Part shown: positions 53,646 through 62,344 of the stretch, one piece after another
How positions within the stretch are numbered: position 1 is the first letter of the stretch
Layout: the number at the start of each line of letters is the position of its first letter
DNA from: Sphingobacterium spiritivorum ATCC 33861
Lineage (GTDB): Bacteria > Bacteroidota > Bacteroidia > Sphingobacteriales > Sphingobacteriaceae
NCBI RefSeq assembly: GCF_000143765.1
Contig: NZ_GL379772.1
Location: forward strand, 1 to 64,000
Length of the DNA stretch: 64,000 bases
Direction: 5' to 3'
The notes under the pieces: model-generated
Seen by the model: the letters and a program-made list of their open reading frames with translations, nothing else
What the model was told of the DNA's origin: nothing
Database searches by the model: none
Program-made: the position numbers and the translations under genes

Positions 53646-54719
53646 CTAACGCTTGATTTTCTTTACATCAGCGATACGTTGCTCTGCAATCTGATTTGCA
53701 GCGACCAGCGTAGTAATACTTTCTTCTTTTGATTTTTGAATCACCTCTCTGGTGATGGTATATATATTACGGATCAATGATTCAGTACGCTCTGAACCAT
53801 ATCCCTCTAACTCCGAATAACAACTTATCAAAGCTCCTGAATTGATCAGGAAATCCGGCACATACAAAATATCATGCTCTTTCAGCATACGAGTCGTTTC
53901 CTGCTCGTTTTTCAACTGATTATTTGCGGATCCTGCAATTATTTTACAACGCATACGCGGAACAGTTTCTGTATTGACAGTACCGCCTAATGCACATGGT
54001 GCATAGACATCTACATCCATCTCAAAACTTGTAGAATCGGTGATAGGCTCTGCTTTATACTTGGCTGCAATTTTCATTTTGCGCTCTTCAGTCATATCAC
54101 TGACATATACACGTGCATTTTCATTTCTCAGCATAGCCACCAGGTGCTCCCCTACGCTACCAACTCCCTGCACAGCGACCTTACGGCCTGCCAGACTATC
54201 ATCTCCGTAAAGCTCTTTGATAGCGGCTTTGATTCCATAAAAAACACCTCTTGCTGCAAAAATTGTCGTATCTCCTCCCCCGTTCAGTGACTCAGGAAGA
54301 CCTGCTACATAGTTTGTTTCGGTGTGAATATATTCCAGATCTTTTTGGGTGGTACCGACATCGATAGATGCGATAAAGTTACCATTCAGTCCTTCGACAA
54401 ACTGTCCCAATCTTCTCAACAGGATCTCAGTCTTGTCTGTACGGTGATTACCAATGATAATGGCACTTCCTCCGCCGAGGTTCAGGCCAGCTACAGCAGC
54501 TTTGTAAGTGATCGCTTTTGACAAACGAAGCGCATCTTCTATGGCTTCTTCAGTCGTATTGTAAGGAAGCATTCTAACCCCGCCTATCGCAGGCCCAAGG
54601 GTAGTATCATGAATGGCCACGATAGCTTTCAGACCTACGGCCTCATCATTACAGAACAATAAATTTTGATGGCCAAACTGACCCATCATTTCAAATAGCG
54701 ACGCATTACTATTTTGCAT
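53646..54719 (-). CDS. Glu/Leu/Phe/Val dehydrogenase (leucine dehydrogenase type)
   Basis: A 357-residue NAD-dependent amino-acid dehydrogenase. The catalytic Lys is in TYKAAVAGLNLGGGSAII, the dinucleotide fold in RKVAVQGVGSVGEHLVAM, and CALGGTVNTETVPRMRCKII and FLINSGALISCYSE close the NAD domain. The length and GLNLGGG motif favour the leucine/valine subgroup over glutamate dehydrogenase. Transcribed alone, with a -7 box (TACTTTTG, 54765-54758) close upstream. Confidence 0.9.
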   Translation of the reverse strand: MQNSNASLFEMMGQFGHQNLLFCNDEAVGLKAIVAIHDTTLGPAIGGVRMLPYNTTEEAIEDALRLSKAITYKAAVAGLNLGGGSAIIIGNHRTDKTEILLRRLGQFVEGLNGNFIASIDVGTTQKDLEYIHTETNYVAGLPESLNGGGDTTIFAARGVFYGIKAAIKELYGDDSLAGRKVAVQGVGSVGEHLVAMLRNENARVYVSDMTEERKMKIAAKYKAEPITDSTSFEMDVDVYAPCALGGTVNTETVPRMRCKIIAGSANNQLKNEQETTRMLKEHDILYVPDFLINSGALISCYSELEGYGSERTESLIRNIYTITREVIQKSKEESITTLVAANQIAEQRIADVKKIKR

Positions 54720-54757
54720 AACAGATAACTCTTAAATATAGTTAAAATCAACTTTTA

Positions 54758-54765
54758 CAAAAGTA
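54758..54765 (-). promoter_or_regulatory. -7 element of the amino-acid dehydrogenase gene
   Basis: TACTTTTG on the minus strand matches TAnnTTTG, 38 bases before the ATG. There is no clear -33 box at the usual distance. Confidence 0.45.
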
Positions 54766-54870
54766 GAAAAATATTTACACTCCACTGGATAAAAAAGCCA
54801 AATAAATGCGTTCTGCCAATTAATGACAGTAATAAAACTATAGAGCCACCAAGTTTATTGAATAATACTG

Positions 54871-54878
54871 TATTTTTG
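54871..54878 (+). promoter_or_regulatory. -7 element of the ABC exporter gene
   Basis: TATTTTTG fits TAnnTTTG and is 10 bases before the ATG, which implies a very short leader. No TTTG is found at the expected distance. Confidence 0.4.
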
Positions 54879-54888
54879 TTCCTGAACT

Positions 54889-56664
54889 ATGAAGGAGCTC
54901 GCTTACCTCAATAAATATTTTTACAAATATCGCTGGAAACTTATTCCGGGAACTTTGTTTGTTATTATTTCGAATTACTTTGGCATTCTGCCGGCAAAAG
55001 TGATCCGTGTAGCCTTTGATCTTGTCAAAGAAAACATTGATCTGTTTCGCCTTTATGAAGGTTTTGACAGACAGGAGATCGTCTATCAGGTATTTGGAAG
55101 CAGCCTTTTGTTTTTCGGCTGTATTGTTCTAATTCTGGCTATACTTAGAGGAATCTTTCTTTTTATGATGCGACAAACGCTGATCCTGACTTCCAGGCAT
55201 ATTGAGTACGATCTTAAAAATGAAATCTATCAGCATTATCAAAAGCTCGATTTTGCATTTTTCAGAAGAAATAATACCGGAGACCTTATGAACAGGGCTA
55301 CCGAGGATGTCAATCAGGTACGAAATTACCTCGGCCCAGGTATTATGTATGCCATCAACACGATCGTTCTATCTATAATGATTATCTACGCGATGTATGA
55401 TGTCAATCCTACATTGGCGACTTATTCCCTATTGCCTATACCTGTTTTATCTGCCATTATCCTCGTCATTAACAAAGTGATCAATCGACGGAGTGAGCGT
55501 ATACAAAGACAATTATCGCAGCTTTCATCTTTTGTACAGGAAACTTTTTCGGGTATCAGAGTAATTAAGACGTATAACCGTGAACAGGATAAAATGAAAT
55601 CTTTTGCTAAAGAAAGTAATGTGTACAGAGACACTTCTCTGTCTTTGGTAAGGATTCAGGCAATCTTCTTTCCTTTAATTGTATTCCTGATCGGACTAAG
55701 CACGATTATTACGGTATACATCGGCGGACTGGAAGTAAATAAAGGTACCATCACAGCAGGTAATATTGCAGAATTCATTATTTATGTCAATCAGCTAACC
55801 TTCCCGGCTATGTCACTGGCTTGGGTAACTTCACTGGTGCAACGTGCGGCAGCTTCTCAGAAACGGATCAATGAATTTCTGAAGACTGAATCCGTTATCA
55901 AACAAGGTACCACAGAGAAAACATTGGCAGGAGATATAACGGTTAAAAATATCAGCTTCACTTTTCCGGAAACAGGCATCAAAGCTATTGACAATATATC
56001 TTTCACGCTCTCCGCCGGAAAGACACTTGCCATTATCGGTAAAACCGGCTCCGGAAAATCGACACTGGCAAACCTGTTGATGCGTATGTTTGATACAGAA
56101 GCGGGAACCATTACTTATGACGGAACTGATATCAGGGCGTTCAACTTTGAAAATCTGCGTTCACAGATCGGTTACGTACCACAGGAAGTCTTTTTATTTT
56201 CAGATACGATTGCCAATAATATTGCTTTTGGCCTCGATACATTTACAACAGATCAGGTTGAACAGGCAGCCAAAGATGCTGCCGTATATGATAATATCAT
56301 TGCTTTTGAAGAGGGATTCGAAACATCTATAGGTGAGCGTGGCATTACCCTGTCCGGAGGCCAGAAACAAAGGGTCTCCATCGCAAGAGCGCTGGTCAAA
56401 GAGCCCAAAATCCTGATCTTTGATGATTGCCTGTCAGCAGTTGACACCAAAACAGAAGAACAAATTCTAAATAACCTGAGCCGCATTATGAAAGGAAAAT
56501 CTTCCATTTTTATTGCGCACCGTGTCTCCACCATCAAAAATGCAGATCATATTCTTGTACTGGATCAGGGACGCATTGTTGAACAAGGCTCACATCAGGA
56601 ACTGATGACACTGGGTGGAGAATACTATGAACTGCATGAGAAACAACTCCTTGAAGCTATATAA
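54889..56664 (+). CDS. ABC exporter half-transporter (membrane and ATPase domains fused)
   Basis: A 591-residue type IV ABC exporter. The N-terminal half has six transmembrane helices with intracellular loops (for example EIYQHYQKLDFAFFRRNNTG). The ATPase half shows Walker A TLAIIGKTGSGKSTLANLLM, signature GITLSGGQKQRVSIARAL, Walker B EPKILIFDDCLSAVDTKTEE, in which Asp replaces the usual catalytic Glu (DD, not DE), and the switch His in SIFIAHRVSTIKNADH. It would act as a homodimer or with another half. Substrate unknown. The loss of the catalytic Glu suggests a heterodimer partner or slow turnover. Confidence 0.9.
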   Translation: MKELAYLNKYFYKYRWKLIPGTLFVIISNYFGILPAKVIRVAFDLVKENIDLFRLYEGFDRQEIVYQVFGSSLLFFGCIVLILAILRGIFLFMMRQTLILTSRHIEYDLKNEIYQHYQKLDFAFFRRNNTGDLMNRATEDVNQVRNYLGPGIMYAINTIVLSIMIIYAMYDVNPTLATYSLLPIPVLSAIILVINKVINRRSERIQRQLSQLSSFVQETFSGIRVIKTYNREQDKMKSFAKESNVYRDTSLSLVRIQAIFFPLIVFLIGLSTIITVYIGGLEVNKGTITAGNIAEFIIYVNQLTFPAMSLAWVTSLVQRAAASQKRINEFLKTESVIKQGTTEKTLAGDITVKNISFTFPETGIKAIDNISFTLSAGKTLAIIGKTGSGKSTLANLLMRMFDTEAGTITYDGTDIRAFNFENLRSQIGYVPQEVFLFSDTIANNIAFGLDTFTTDQVEQAAKDAAVYDNIIAFEEGFETSIGERGITLSGGQKQRVSIARALVKEPKILIFDDCLSAVDTKTEEQILNNLSRIMKGKSSIFIAHRVSTIKNADHILVLDQGRIVEQGSHQELMTLGGEYYELHEKQLLEAI

Positions 56665-56706
56665 CTATACTACTTAGCCTTATAAATAACATCTGCTGAA
56701 AAGATA

Positions 56707-56743
56707 AAAAAGCAATAGCATAACAACGCTATTGCTTTTTTTA
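56707..56743 (+). terminator. Terminator of the ABC exporter gene
   Basis: A stem AAAAAGCAATAGC / GCTATTGCTTTTT with a 7-base loop and a T-run, about 43 bases after the stop codon. Confidence 0.88.
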
Positions 56744-56980
56744 TGTAATATGATAGATGTACGGTCTTAAGCTTTGACATCGCTGTATACTCCGAAGCTC
56801 CCTAAAGGATAATATACTGCTGTTGTAAAAAACCTTACAGCTCATCGGCATGATGATCAAATAAGATAAATCCTGCTTACTTTCAGACGAAGGTCAGCAA
56901 CAAGCTCTGTACAGATTTTGACAGCTCTCTCCTGATCATCAGAAGTCGATTTCAATAGTCGGAAAGCATTAAAATAACAC
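56744..56980. other. Spacer with a possible minus-strand coding remnant
   Basis: Between two terminators lies about 240 bases without a complete gene. On the minus strand 56970-56857 reads NAFRLLKSTSDDQERAVKIC then TELVADLRLKVSRIYLI and a stop, which looks like the tail of a lost gene, but no start is present. The rest shows nothing recognisable. Confidence 0.3.
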
Positions 56981-57014
56981 AAAAAAAAGCCTTTCGGAAA
57001 TCCCGAAAGGCTTT
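56981..57014 (-). terminator. Terminator of the rplU-rpmA operon
   Basis: A stem AAGCCTTTCGG / CCGAAAGGCTT around a short loop, with a long T-run on the minus strand, 22 bases after rpmA. Confidence 0.9.
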
Positions 57015-57035
57015 ATAATGATTTTAGGCGAAGCC

Positions 57036-57302
57036 TTATGCTTTATCTTCTGCAGGAATTACAGAAACATAAGATTTGTTATTTGCTTTTTTACGGAAAA
57101 CTACTTTTCCATCAACTAAAGCAAACAATGTATGGTCTTTACCAATACCTACGTTCAAATCAGGGTTGTGTTGAGTACCGCGTTGGCGAACGATAATGTT
57201 ACCAGCGATAGCAGCCTGACCACCAAAAATTTTGATACCTAAACGTTTACTATGTGACTCACGGCCGTTCTTCGAACTACCCGCACCTTTTTTATGTGCC
57301 AT
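57036..57302 (-). CDS. rpmA: 50S ribosomal protein L27
   Basis: An 88-residue basic protein. It starts [20 protein letters not shown], the peptidyl-transferase-reaching tail, and continues with [20 protein letters not shown] and [15 protein letters not shown], all hallmarks of L27. It follows rplU by 43 bp in the conserved rplU-rpmA order. Confidence 0.98.
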   Translation of the reverse strand: MAHKKGAGSSKNGRESHSKRLGIKIFGGQAAIAGNIIVRQRGTQHNPDLNVGIGKDHTLFALVDGKVVFRKKANNKSYVSVIPAEDKA

Positions 57303-57345
57303 TTCTTTATCTTAATTTAAGACTAATGTCTGATTAAAAATTCAA

Positions 57346-57657
57346 TTATAATGTAATATCTGTGATCAAGATCTTAGTGAACTGTTGACGGTGTCCGTTT
57401 TTCTTTTTGTAACCTTTACGGCGTTTTTTCTTGAAAACGATCACTTTTTCACCTTTCAAATGAGACAAAATTTTAGCTGAAACTTTAGCTCCATCTACAC
57501 TTGGCGTACCAATTGAGAATTTACCTGCATTTTCTGCTAACAATACATTGTCAAATTCAATACTAGCGCCTTCATCTCCTTGTAAACGGTGCACAAAAAG
57601 ATACTGGTCTTTTACAACCTTGAATTGCTGTCCTGCTATATTTACTATTGCGTACAT
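57346..57657 (-). CDS. rplU: 50S ribosomal protein L21
   Basis: A 103-residue protein from the ATG at 57657, which opens the standard [19 protein letters not shown] start; the 20 codons upstream in frame are not part of the family. Conserved [20 protein letters not shown] and the final [13 protein letters not shown] bind 23S rRNA. The promoter lies at 57695-57725. Confidence 0.98.
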   Translation of the reverse strand: MYAIVNIAGQQFKVVKDQYLFVHRLQGDEGASIEFDNVLLAENAGKFSIGTPSVDGAKVSAKILSHLKGEKVIVFKKKRRKGYKKKNGHRQQFTKILITDITL

Positions 57658-57694
57658 TGTTAATAAATTATTTATGTTTCTATTTAATGAAGGG

Positions 57695-57725
57695 CAAAAG
57701 TATAAACTTTTTTCCAATTTTCAAA
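57695..57725 (-). promoter_or_regulatory. Promoter of the rplU-rpmA operon
   Basis: Minus strand: TTTG at 57725-57722, 19-base spacer, TACTTTTG at 57702-57695, an exact consensus match. It is located 37 bases before the L21 start. Confidence 0.8.
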
Positions 57726-57745
57726 CATCTTTTATTAAAATTTCT

Positions 57746-59791
57746 CTACCACACCCCTACTCTGTTTGCAGGCAACACATAGCTTTTGGCATTTGGCTGT
57801 ATATTAAAGGCTTTATAAAAAGCTTCCATATTGTACAGCGGACCGTTTACTCTGAATTCTTCAGGACTATGGGGATCCATTTTCAGACGGAGACGCATTG
57901 TTTCGTCACGTGTTTTAATTCTCCATACCTGTGCAAATGCCAGAAAAAAACGCTGATCTGGTGTAAAACCATCAATTTTATCAGTGGTTTGCCCTTGTTT
58001 AGTCAACTTGAAAGCATCAAATGCAATACTCAGACCACCGATGTCTGCAAGGTTTTCACCCAGTGTAAGTTCTCCGTTGACATGCTGGTTGTCCAGTAAT
58101 GTAAATCCACTGTACAGATCGGCTACCTTTTTGGCTTTCACGTTGAACTGATCTGCATCGGCTTTGGTCCACCAGTCATTCAGATTACCGTCTTTATCGT
58201 ACTGCCTTCCCTGATCATCAAATCCATGTGTCATTTCATGCCCTATAACTGCTCCGATGGCTCCGTAATTGATGGCATCATCTGCATTGAAATCAAAGAA
58301 CGGGAATTGCAAAATTCCGGCCGGAAACACGATTTCATTGTATGGGGGATTGTAATAGGCATTAACCGTAGGCGGAGTCATTAACCATTCCGTCTTGTCT
58401 ACTGGTTTACCCATTTTATTTACCATTTCCTTATACGCATGACGTTCTGCAGACTTCAGATTAGCGTAGTAAGTATCTTTGCTGATCTCTACATCACTGT
58501 AATCTTTCCATTTATCCGGATACCCAATCTTCTTTGTAAATGCCTCCAGCTTTTCTATGGCTTTCTTTTTGGTTTCCGGTGTCATCCAGTCCAGTTTTTC
58601 AATTCGTGTACGGTAGACTTTCTGAAGATTATCCACAAGTGTCATCATACGCTCTTTGGCTTCTTTCTTGAAATACTTTTCGGCATAGAGTTTACCAACG
58701 ATTTCACCCAGACTTTCATCTGCCGCACTTACCATTAGTTTCCATCGTTCTTTTTGTTCCTTCTGCCCGTTAAGTACTTTACCGTAGAAATCAAATTTGG
58801 CATCTCTGAAGCTTTTCGGTAAAGCTGTAGCCGCATCGTTAAGTGCGTCTAATTTTAGCTTTTGTTTCCATACATCCAAAGGTTCGGACTTCAAAAGCGT
58901 ATTTAGTGCTACGTAATATTTGGGTTGTTGAACAAGTAAGGTATCCGTTTTGATCAACAGACGGGATAAAATATCCTGCCAGTTGATATCAGGTGTTTGT
59001 TTTTGAAAAGCAGCTACAGCAAATTTATTATAGTTCTTTACCGGATCTCTCAGCTCTACAGGTGTAAGGTGAGACTTGGCAATAGCTGTCTCCAGCTTAA
59101 TGATATTATCCGCATACTGCTGTGCTGATTTCTCTTCGCCACTTAATGTAAATAATTTCACAATATAGGCTTTATAGGATTCCAGTATTTTTTTTGACTT
59201 CTCATCGTTATCCAGATAATAGCTCGCTTGCGGAAGGTTTAATCCGCCCTGTACGAAAGTCGCAGCATTTTTATTGGAAATCCTGTCATCCGAAGCTACA
59301 TAGAAGTGAAAGAGATCACCGTTCCCTTCTTTAAAACCATCTGCACTGAATGCAATCAGTTCATTGATATCTTTCAGCGCATTTATCTTGCTGATCAGAG
59401 GTTCTACAGGTTTAGTTCCCAACTTCTCTATAGCCACGGTATCCATTCCGCTGGCGTAAAAGTCTCCCGCTTTTTGTGCATCTGAGCCCTTAGCGCTATT
59501 TGCTTTAGCGGCTTCTTCGAGGATAAGATGCAGTTTGGCCGTATTCTCATCCTGCAGGACATAGAAAGAGCCCCAACCGGTTTCTGACGCAGGAATTTCT
59601 GTTTTCTTAAGCCACCCTCCATTGGCATAAAGAAAGAAATTGTCCCCCGGACTAATCGTCGTATCCATACCGCTGACATCAAAAAAATTGGTTCTTACTT
59701 CTTCAGACGTCGATGTACTGTTGTTGGATTGGCAGGAGCCAAGCACAGCTAGTGCCGGCAATACTGCCCATAATTTGTTTTTGGTAATCAT
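57746..59791 (-). CDS. M13-family zinc metallopeptidase lipoprotein (PepO/neprilysin-like)
   Basis: A 681-residue protein when started at the ATG at 59791, which directly precedes a lipoprotein leader (MITKNKLWAVLPALAVLGSC, lipid Cys20); an in-frame ATG 14 codons upstream lacks this logic. The mature protein has the M13 N-terminal domain (SPGDNFFLYANGGWLKKTEI) and the catalytic domain with HEMTH at 518-522, the third ligand Glu579 in GENLADIGGL, NAYYNPPYNEIVFPAGILQ for substrate binding, and the terminal VGVW. It cleaves short peptides, probably on the periplasmic or outer face. A TATTTTTG box at 59813-59806 precedes it. Confidence 0.94.
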   Translation of the reverse strand: MITKNKLWAVLPALAVLGSCQSNNSTSTSEEVRTNFFDVSGMDTTISPGDNFFLYANGGWLKKTEIPASETGWGSFYVLQDENTAKLHLILEEAAKANSAKGSDAQKAGDFYASGMDTVAIEKLGTKPVEPLISKINALKDINELIAFSADGFKEGNGDLFHFYVASDDRISNKNAATFVQGGLNLPQASYYLDNDEKSKKILESYKAYIVKLFTLSGEEKSAQQYADNIIKLETAIAKSHLTPVELRDPVKNYNKFAVAAFQKQTPDINWQDILSRLLIKTDTLLVQQPKYYVALNTLLKSEPLDVWKQKLKLDALNDAATALPKSFRDAKFDFYGKVLNGQKEQKERWKLMVSAADESLGEIVGKLYAEKYFKKEAKERMMTLVDNLQKVYRTRIEKLDWMTPETKKKAIEKLEAFTKKIGYPDKWKDYSDVEISKDTYYANLKSAERHAYKEMVNKMGKPVDKTEWLMTPPTVNAYYNPPYNEIVFPAGILQFPFFDFNADDAINYGAIGAVIGHEMTHGFDDQGRQYDKDGNLNDWWTKADADQFNVKAKKVADLYSGFTLLDNQHVNGELTLGENLADIGGLSIAFDAFKLTKQGQTTDKIDGFTPDQRFFLAFAQVWRIKTRDETMRLRLKMDPHSPEEFRVNGPLYNMEAFYKAFNIQPNAKSYVLPANRVGVW

Positions 59792-59805
59792 ATGATGTGA
59801 TTTAA

Positions 59806-59813
59806 CAAAAATA
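59806..59813 (-). promoter_or_regulatory. -7 element of the M13 peptidase gene
   Basis: TATTTTTG on the minus strand fits TAnnTTTG, 14 bases before the chosen ATG, which also supports that start over the longer one. No clear -33 box. Confidence 0.45.
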
Positions 59814-59889
59814 AAGGTAGTGATAATTAACAAGTTGCCACAAATGTTATCTTTTCTTTTACATTTTTATCCGTATTATGCAGAAATGT

Positions 59890-59920
59890 TTTGGTTTATT
59901 GCCGGAAGATATTAATTTTG
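59890..59920 (+). promoter_or_regulatory. Promoter of tRNA-Ser
   Basis: TTTG at 59890-59893, a 19-base spacer and TAATTTTG at 59913-59920, an exact match to the Bacteroidota consensus, ending 11 bases before the tRNA. Confidence 0.8.
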
Positions 59921-59931
59921 TGGCTCCTAAC

Positions 59932-60017
<86 letters not shown>

Positions 60018-60049
60018 AAAACCTTCATCTTTCGATGAAGGTTTTTTTT
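60018..60049 (+). terminator. Terminator of tRNA-Ser
   Basis: A stem AACCTTCATC / GATGAAGGTT with a TTTC loop followed by eight T, directly after the tRNA. Confidence 0.9.
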
Positions 60050-60113
60050 ATGAATTATACTTGCTACTTTTAGCACGTAATTCCCTAACTTCATGTAAAA
60101 TAACCAATTAGAA

Positions 60114-60899
60114 ATGAAGAAAGTATCCGGCTACCTGAAGGTAATTATTTTTTATCTCTTCACATTGCTCATCTTTATCGGCTCCTCCGCCCTTACAAAG
60201 CAAAGTTCCTTACCGGATTTATTGTCTTTAATCACTGCATCCATATTTACTTTTATTTTGATTTACTGGTTTGTACGAAGTGATAAAAGTGTACTTTCCA
60301 AAAACGGGTTAGGCTTTGATAAAAAGAGTGTAGTACGGTTTGTATCCGGATTTGGAACAGGCCTTATTATGGTACTGCTGATGGCTGTAATTACCATCAC
60401 ATTCAGCAATGTTACTTTTACCCGATCTCAAACATTTAACCCTAATATTCTTGTCCTACATATCCCCCTTTTTCTTTTTGTTGCTCTTCGTGAAGAACTT
60501 GCCTTCAGAACGTATATGCTTTGGAAATTAAAGACAATTACCGGACCTGTAGTTGCCATGATTATTGTCACCGTTATTTTTAGTATAGAACATCTTTTTG
60601 GTGGATATTCTGTGGTAAATGCCTTCGTTGGATCTGGATTGGGCGCAATCCTGTTTGGATTTGCGACTTTGAGAACAGGAAACATTGCACTCTCCATCGG
60701 AATTCATTTTGCATGGAACTTAACACATTGGCTATTGGGATTCAAGGGTAACAGCGGATTTTTAATCGAAACAGTGCAAAAAGGAACCGAACAACAGGCC
60801 GAAACAATTGCATTTATCGGCTATATAGCAGCAATGATAATGGGGATATGTGTGATTTATCTATTCTTTAAACCACAAAATAACAGGGAGTATAAATAA
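60114..60899 (+). CDS. CPBP-family intramembrane protease
   Basis: A 261-residue membrane protein with about eight hydrophobic helices. The conserved Abi/CaaX-protease motifs are present in order: FVALREELAFRTYMLWKL (the EExxxR catalytic Glu pair), FSIEHLFGGYSVVNAFVGSG (the FxxxH motif), and SIGIHFAWNLTHWLLGF (the second HxxxN/B motif). Family members process prenylated or signal-anchored proteins, or take part in bacteriocin self-immunity; the role here is unknown. Monocistronic. Confidence 0.9.
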   Translation: MKKVSGYLKVIIFYLFTLLIFIGSSALTKQSSLPDLLSLITASIFTFILIYWFVRSDKSVLSKNGLGFDKKSVVRFVSGFGTGLIMVLLMAVITITFSNVTFTRSQTFNPNILVLHIPLFLFVALREELAFRTYMLWKLKTITGPVVAMIIVTVIFSIEHLFGGYSVVNAFVGSGLGAILFGFATLRTGNIALSIGIHFAWNLTHWLLGFKGNSGFLIETVQKGTEQQAETIAFIGYIAAMIMGICVIYLFFKPQNNREYK

Positions 60900-61289
60900 G
60901 AGGTAAGATATTGACAGGTTAGATACCCGCTATCCTTTTTATAATGAAGTGTAAGAATATTGGTTCTTAACCTCTCTCCCGATAAACGGGATCTCTCCTT
61001 AAAAAGGAGAGAATTAATCGGGTTTAACCCTTGCCAATTCTACGGTATGCATTAATCCAACATTATTATACCTCGCTTTCGGATTTGTCCCTCATAAAGT
61101 TGGTACCACAGCATGATCCGAATTCACAACCTTTTTGTATCTTCATATATAAGTATTTAGCTCAATAACAATATTGAAAATGGAGGAGGAAACAACCCGC
61201 TTATAACAACGTTTTCAGTTTTCAGAAAACAACAAATTTACATGACAGAAATACGGGTTATGCTGAAAAAAGTTATTCATCATTAATAA
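60900..61289. other. Intergenic region with hairpins, no gene
   Basis: A hairpin TCTCTCCTT / AAGGAGAGA at 60992-61012 follows the protease gene but has no T-run, and a smaller CCCG/CGGG pair sits just before it. No coding sequence or RNA was recognised in the rest. Confidence 0.45.
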
Positions 61290-61686
61290 ATGAAAACAAG
61301 TGTTGAAATGAAAAAGCAAAATATTCAGGATTCAAATTACCCGAAAAGAGAAAGCAATTTTCTTACTACCATTACTTCAGAAGACACTTTTCAGGTAATT
61401 ATTGATAATGCCGGGAGTAGCACACTTCTACTGTGGCAGGACGAGTATTATATGGAAGCCTACCTGAGTCATTGCGAGATACCAATAACATTAAGCAAAG
61501 TGGATTCGGTGATTTTTCTAAAAATGGATAAAAGACAACCCTCAGGAGCTGAATTTCTTTATTCATCCTGTATTTGGACAAGAATCCCCTAAGTTGAATT
61601 TCAAAGAACTCATGGGAAGAATCATCAAAAAAATGGAAAGTGATGGCGATTTTTATGATACATTAAGAGAAAACAATTTATTATGA
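61290..61686 (+). pseudogene. Small gene of unknown family broken by a frameshift
   Basis: The frame from the ATG at 61290 encodes 100 residues (FQVIIDNAGSSTLLLWQDEY, EIPITLSKVDSVIFLKMDK) and stops at 61592. From about 61525 another frame continues coherently (NPQELNFFIHPVFGQESPKL, then NFKELMGRIIKKMESDGDFY, ending LRENNLL) to a TGA at 61684-61686. Joined by one shift near 61520-61530 the two would give a protein of about 130 residues. No known domain was recognised. The broken state fits the decayed DNA that follows. Confidence 0.5.
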
Positions 61687-62344
61687 GAACCACAGGAGAT
61701 AATCCGATAACGTCTAAGTTGTTTCACACGGATATAAGAATCGAATATCAATATGAGTACCGATTATCTTTTTGATAATGCTTAATAAAATGAATTGAAC
61801 GGGACAAATATAAAGCAAACTATAGCTCAGATTTAGTGTCAATCTAAAAATGAGCTTCTGTCCTCCTAAGAAAATATTAAAAGAGATATCAAGTTTTCGT
61901 GCTTAATCTTAGTCAGAATGTAATTTCACATATAGTGGATTCTTTGCCTGGAATTGAAGCAATACTATATTTCCAGCCAGCAAAAATACTCCTTTAGACG
62001 TATTGCAAAGTAAAACACCTGCCTCTAACTTTGTCAGAAAGAGATGTTGTCGAAAATGGAAGAAAGTTCTATGCAGACAAATCAGGAAAAGAAGTAAAAT
62101 AGATGTCTCTCTGCAAAAAACATAATGCTAAATATACCTGTTGATGGTAATAATTTAAACAAAAGGTAGCCGCTTAGAATACAGTACCTGAATCGGACAC
62201 TGCATTTTTATTTTCAGGGCTTTGTTACAATACAAACAACCTTATACCTTATTTAATAATTATTAATCAAAAAAAACAACAAATATTCTTTAAATGTAAT
62301 TTCTTTATTCTATTTTTATAATAAATACCTATTATATCTGTACT
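61687..62344. other. Decayed intergenic stretch
   Basis: About 660 AT-rich bases without an intact gene. A short plus-strand piece at 61998-62102 reads KVKHLPLTLSERDVVENGRK then FYADKSGKEVK and a stop, which looks like the end of a lost gene; upstream of it the frame is closed. No promoter is clear, although TATTTTTA at 62311-62318 may serve the lipoprotein gene downstream. Confidence 0.35.
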
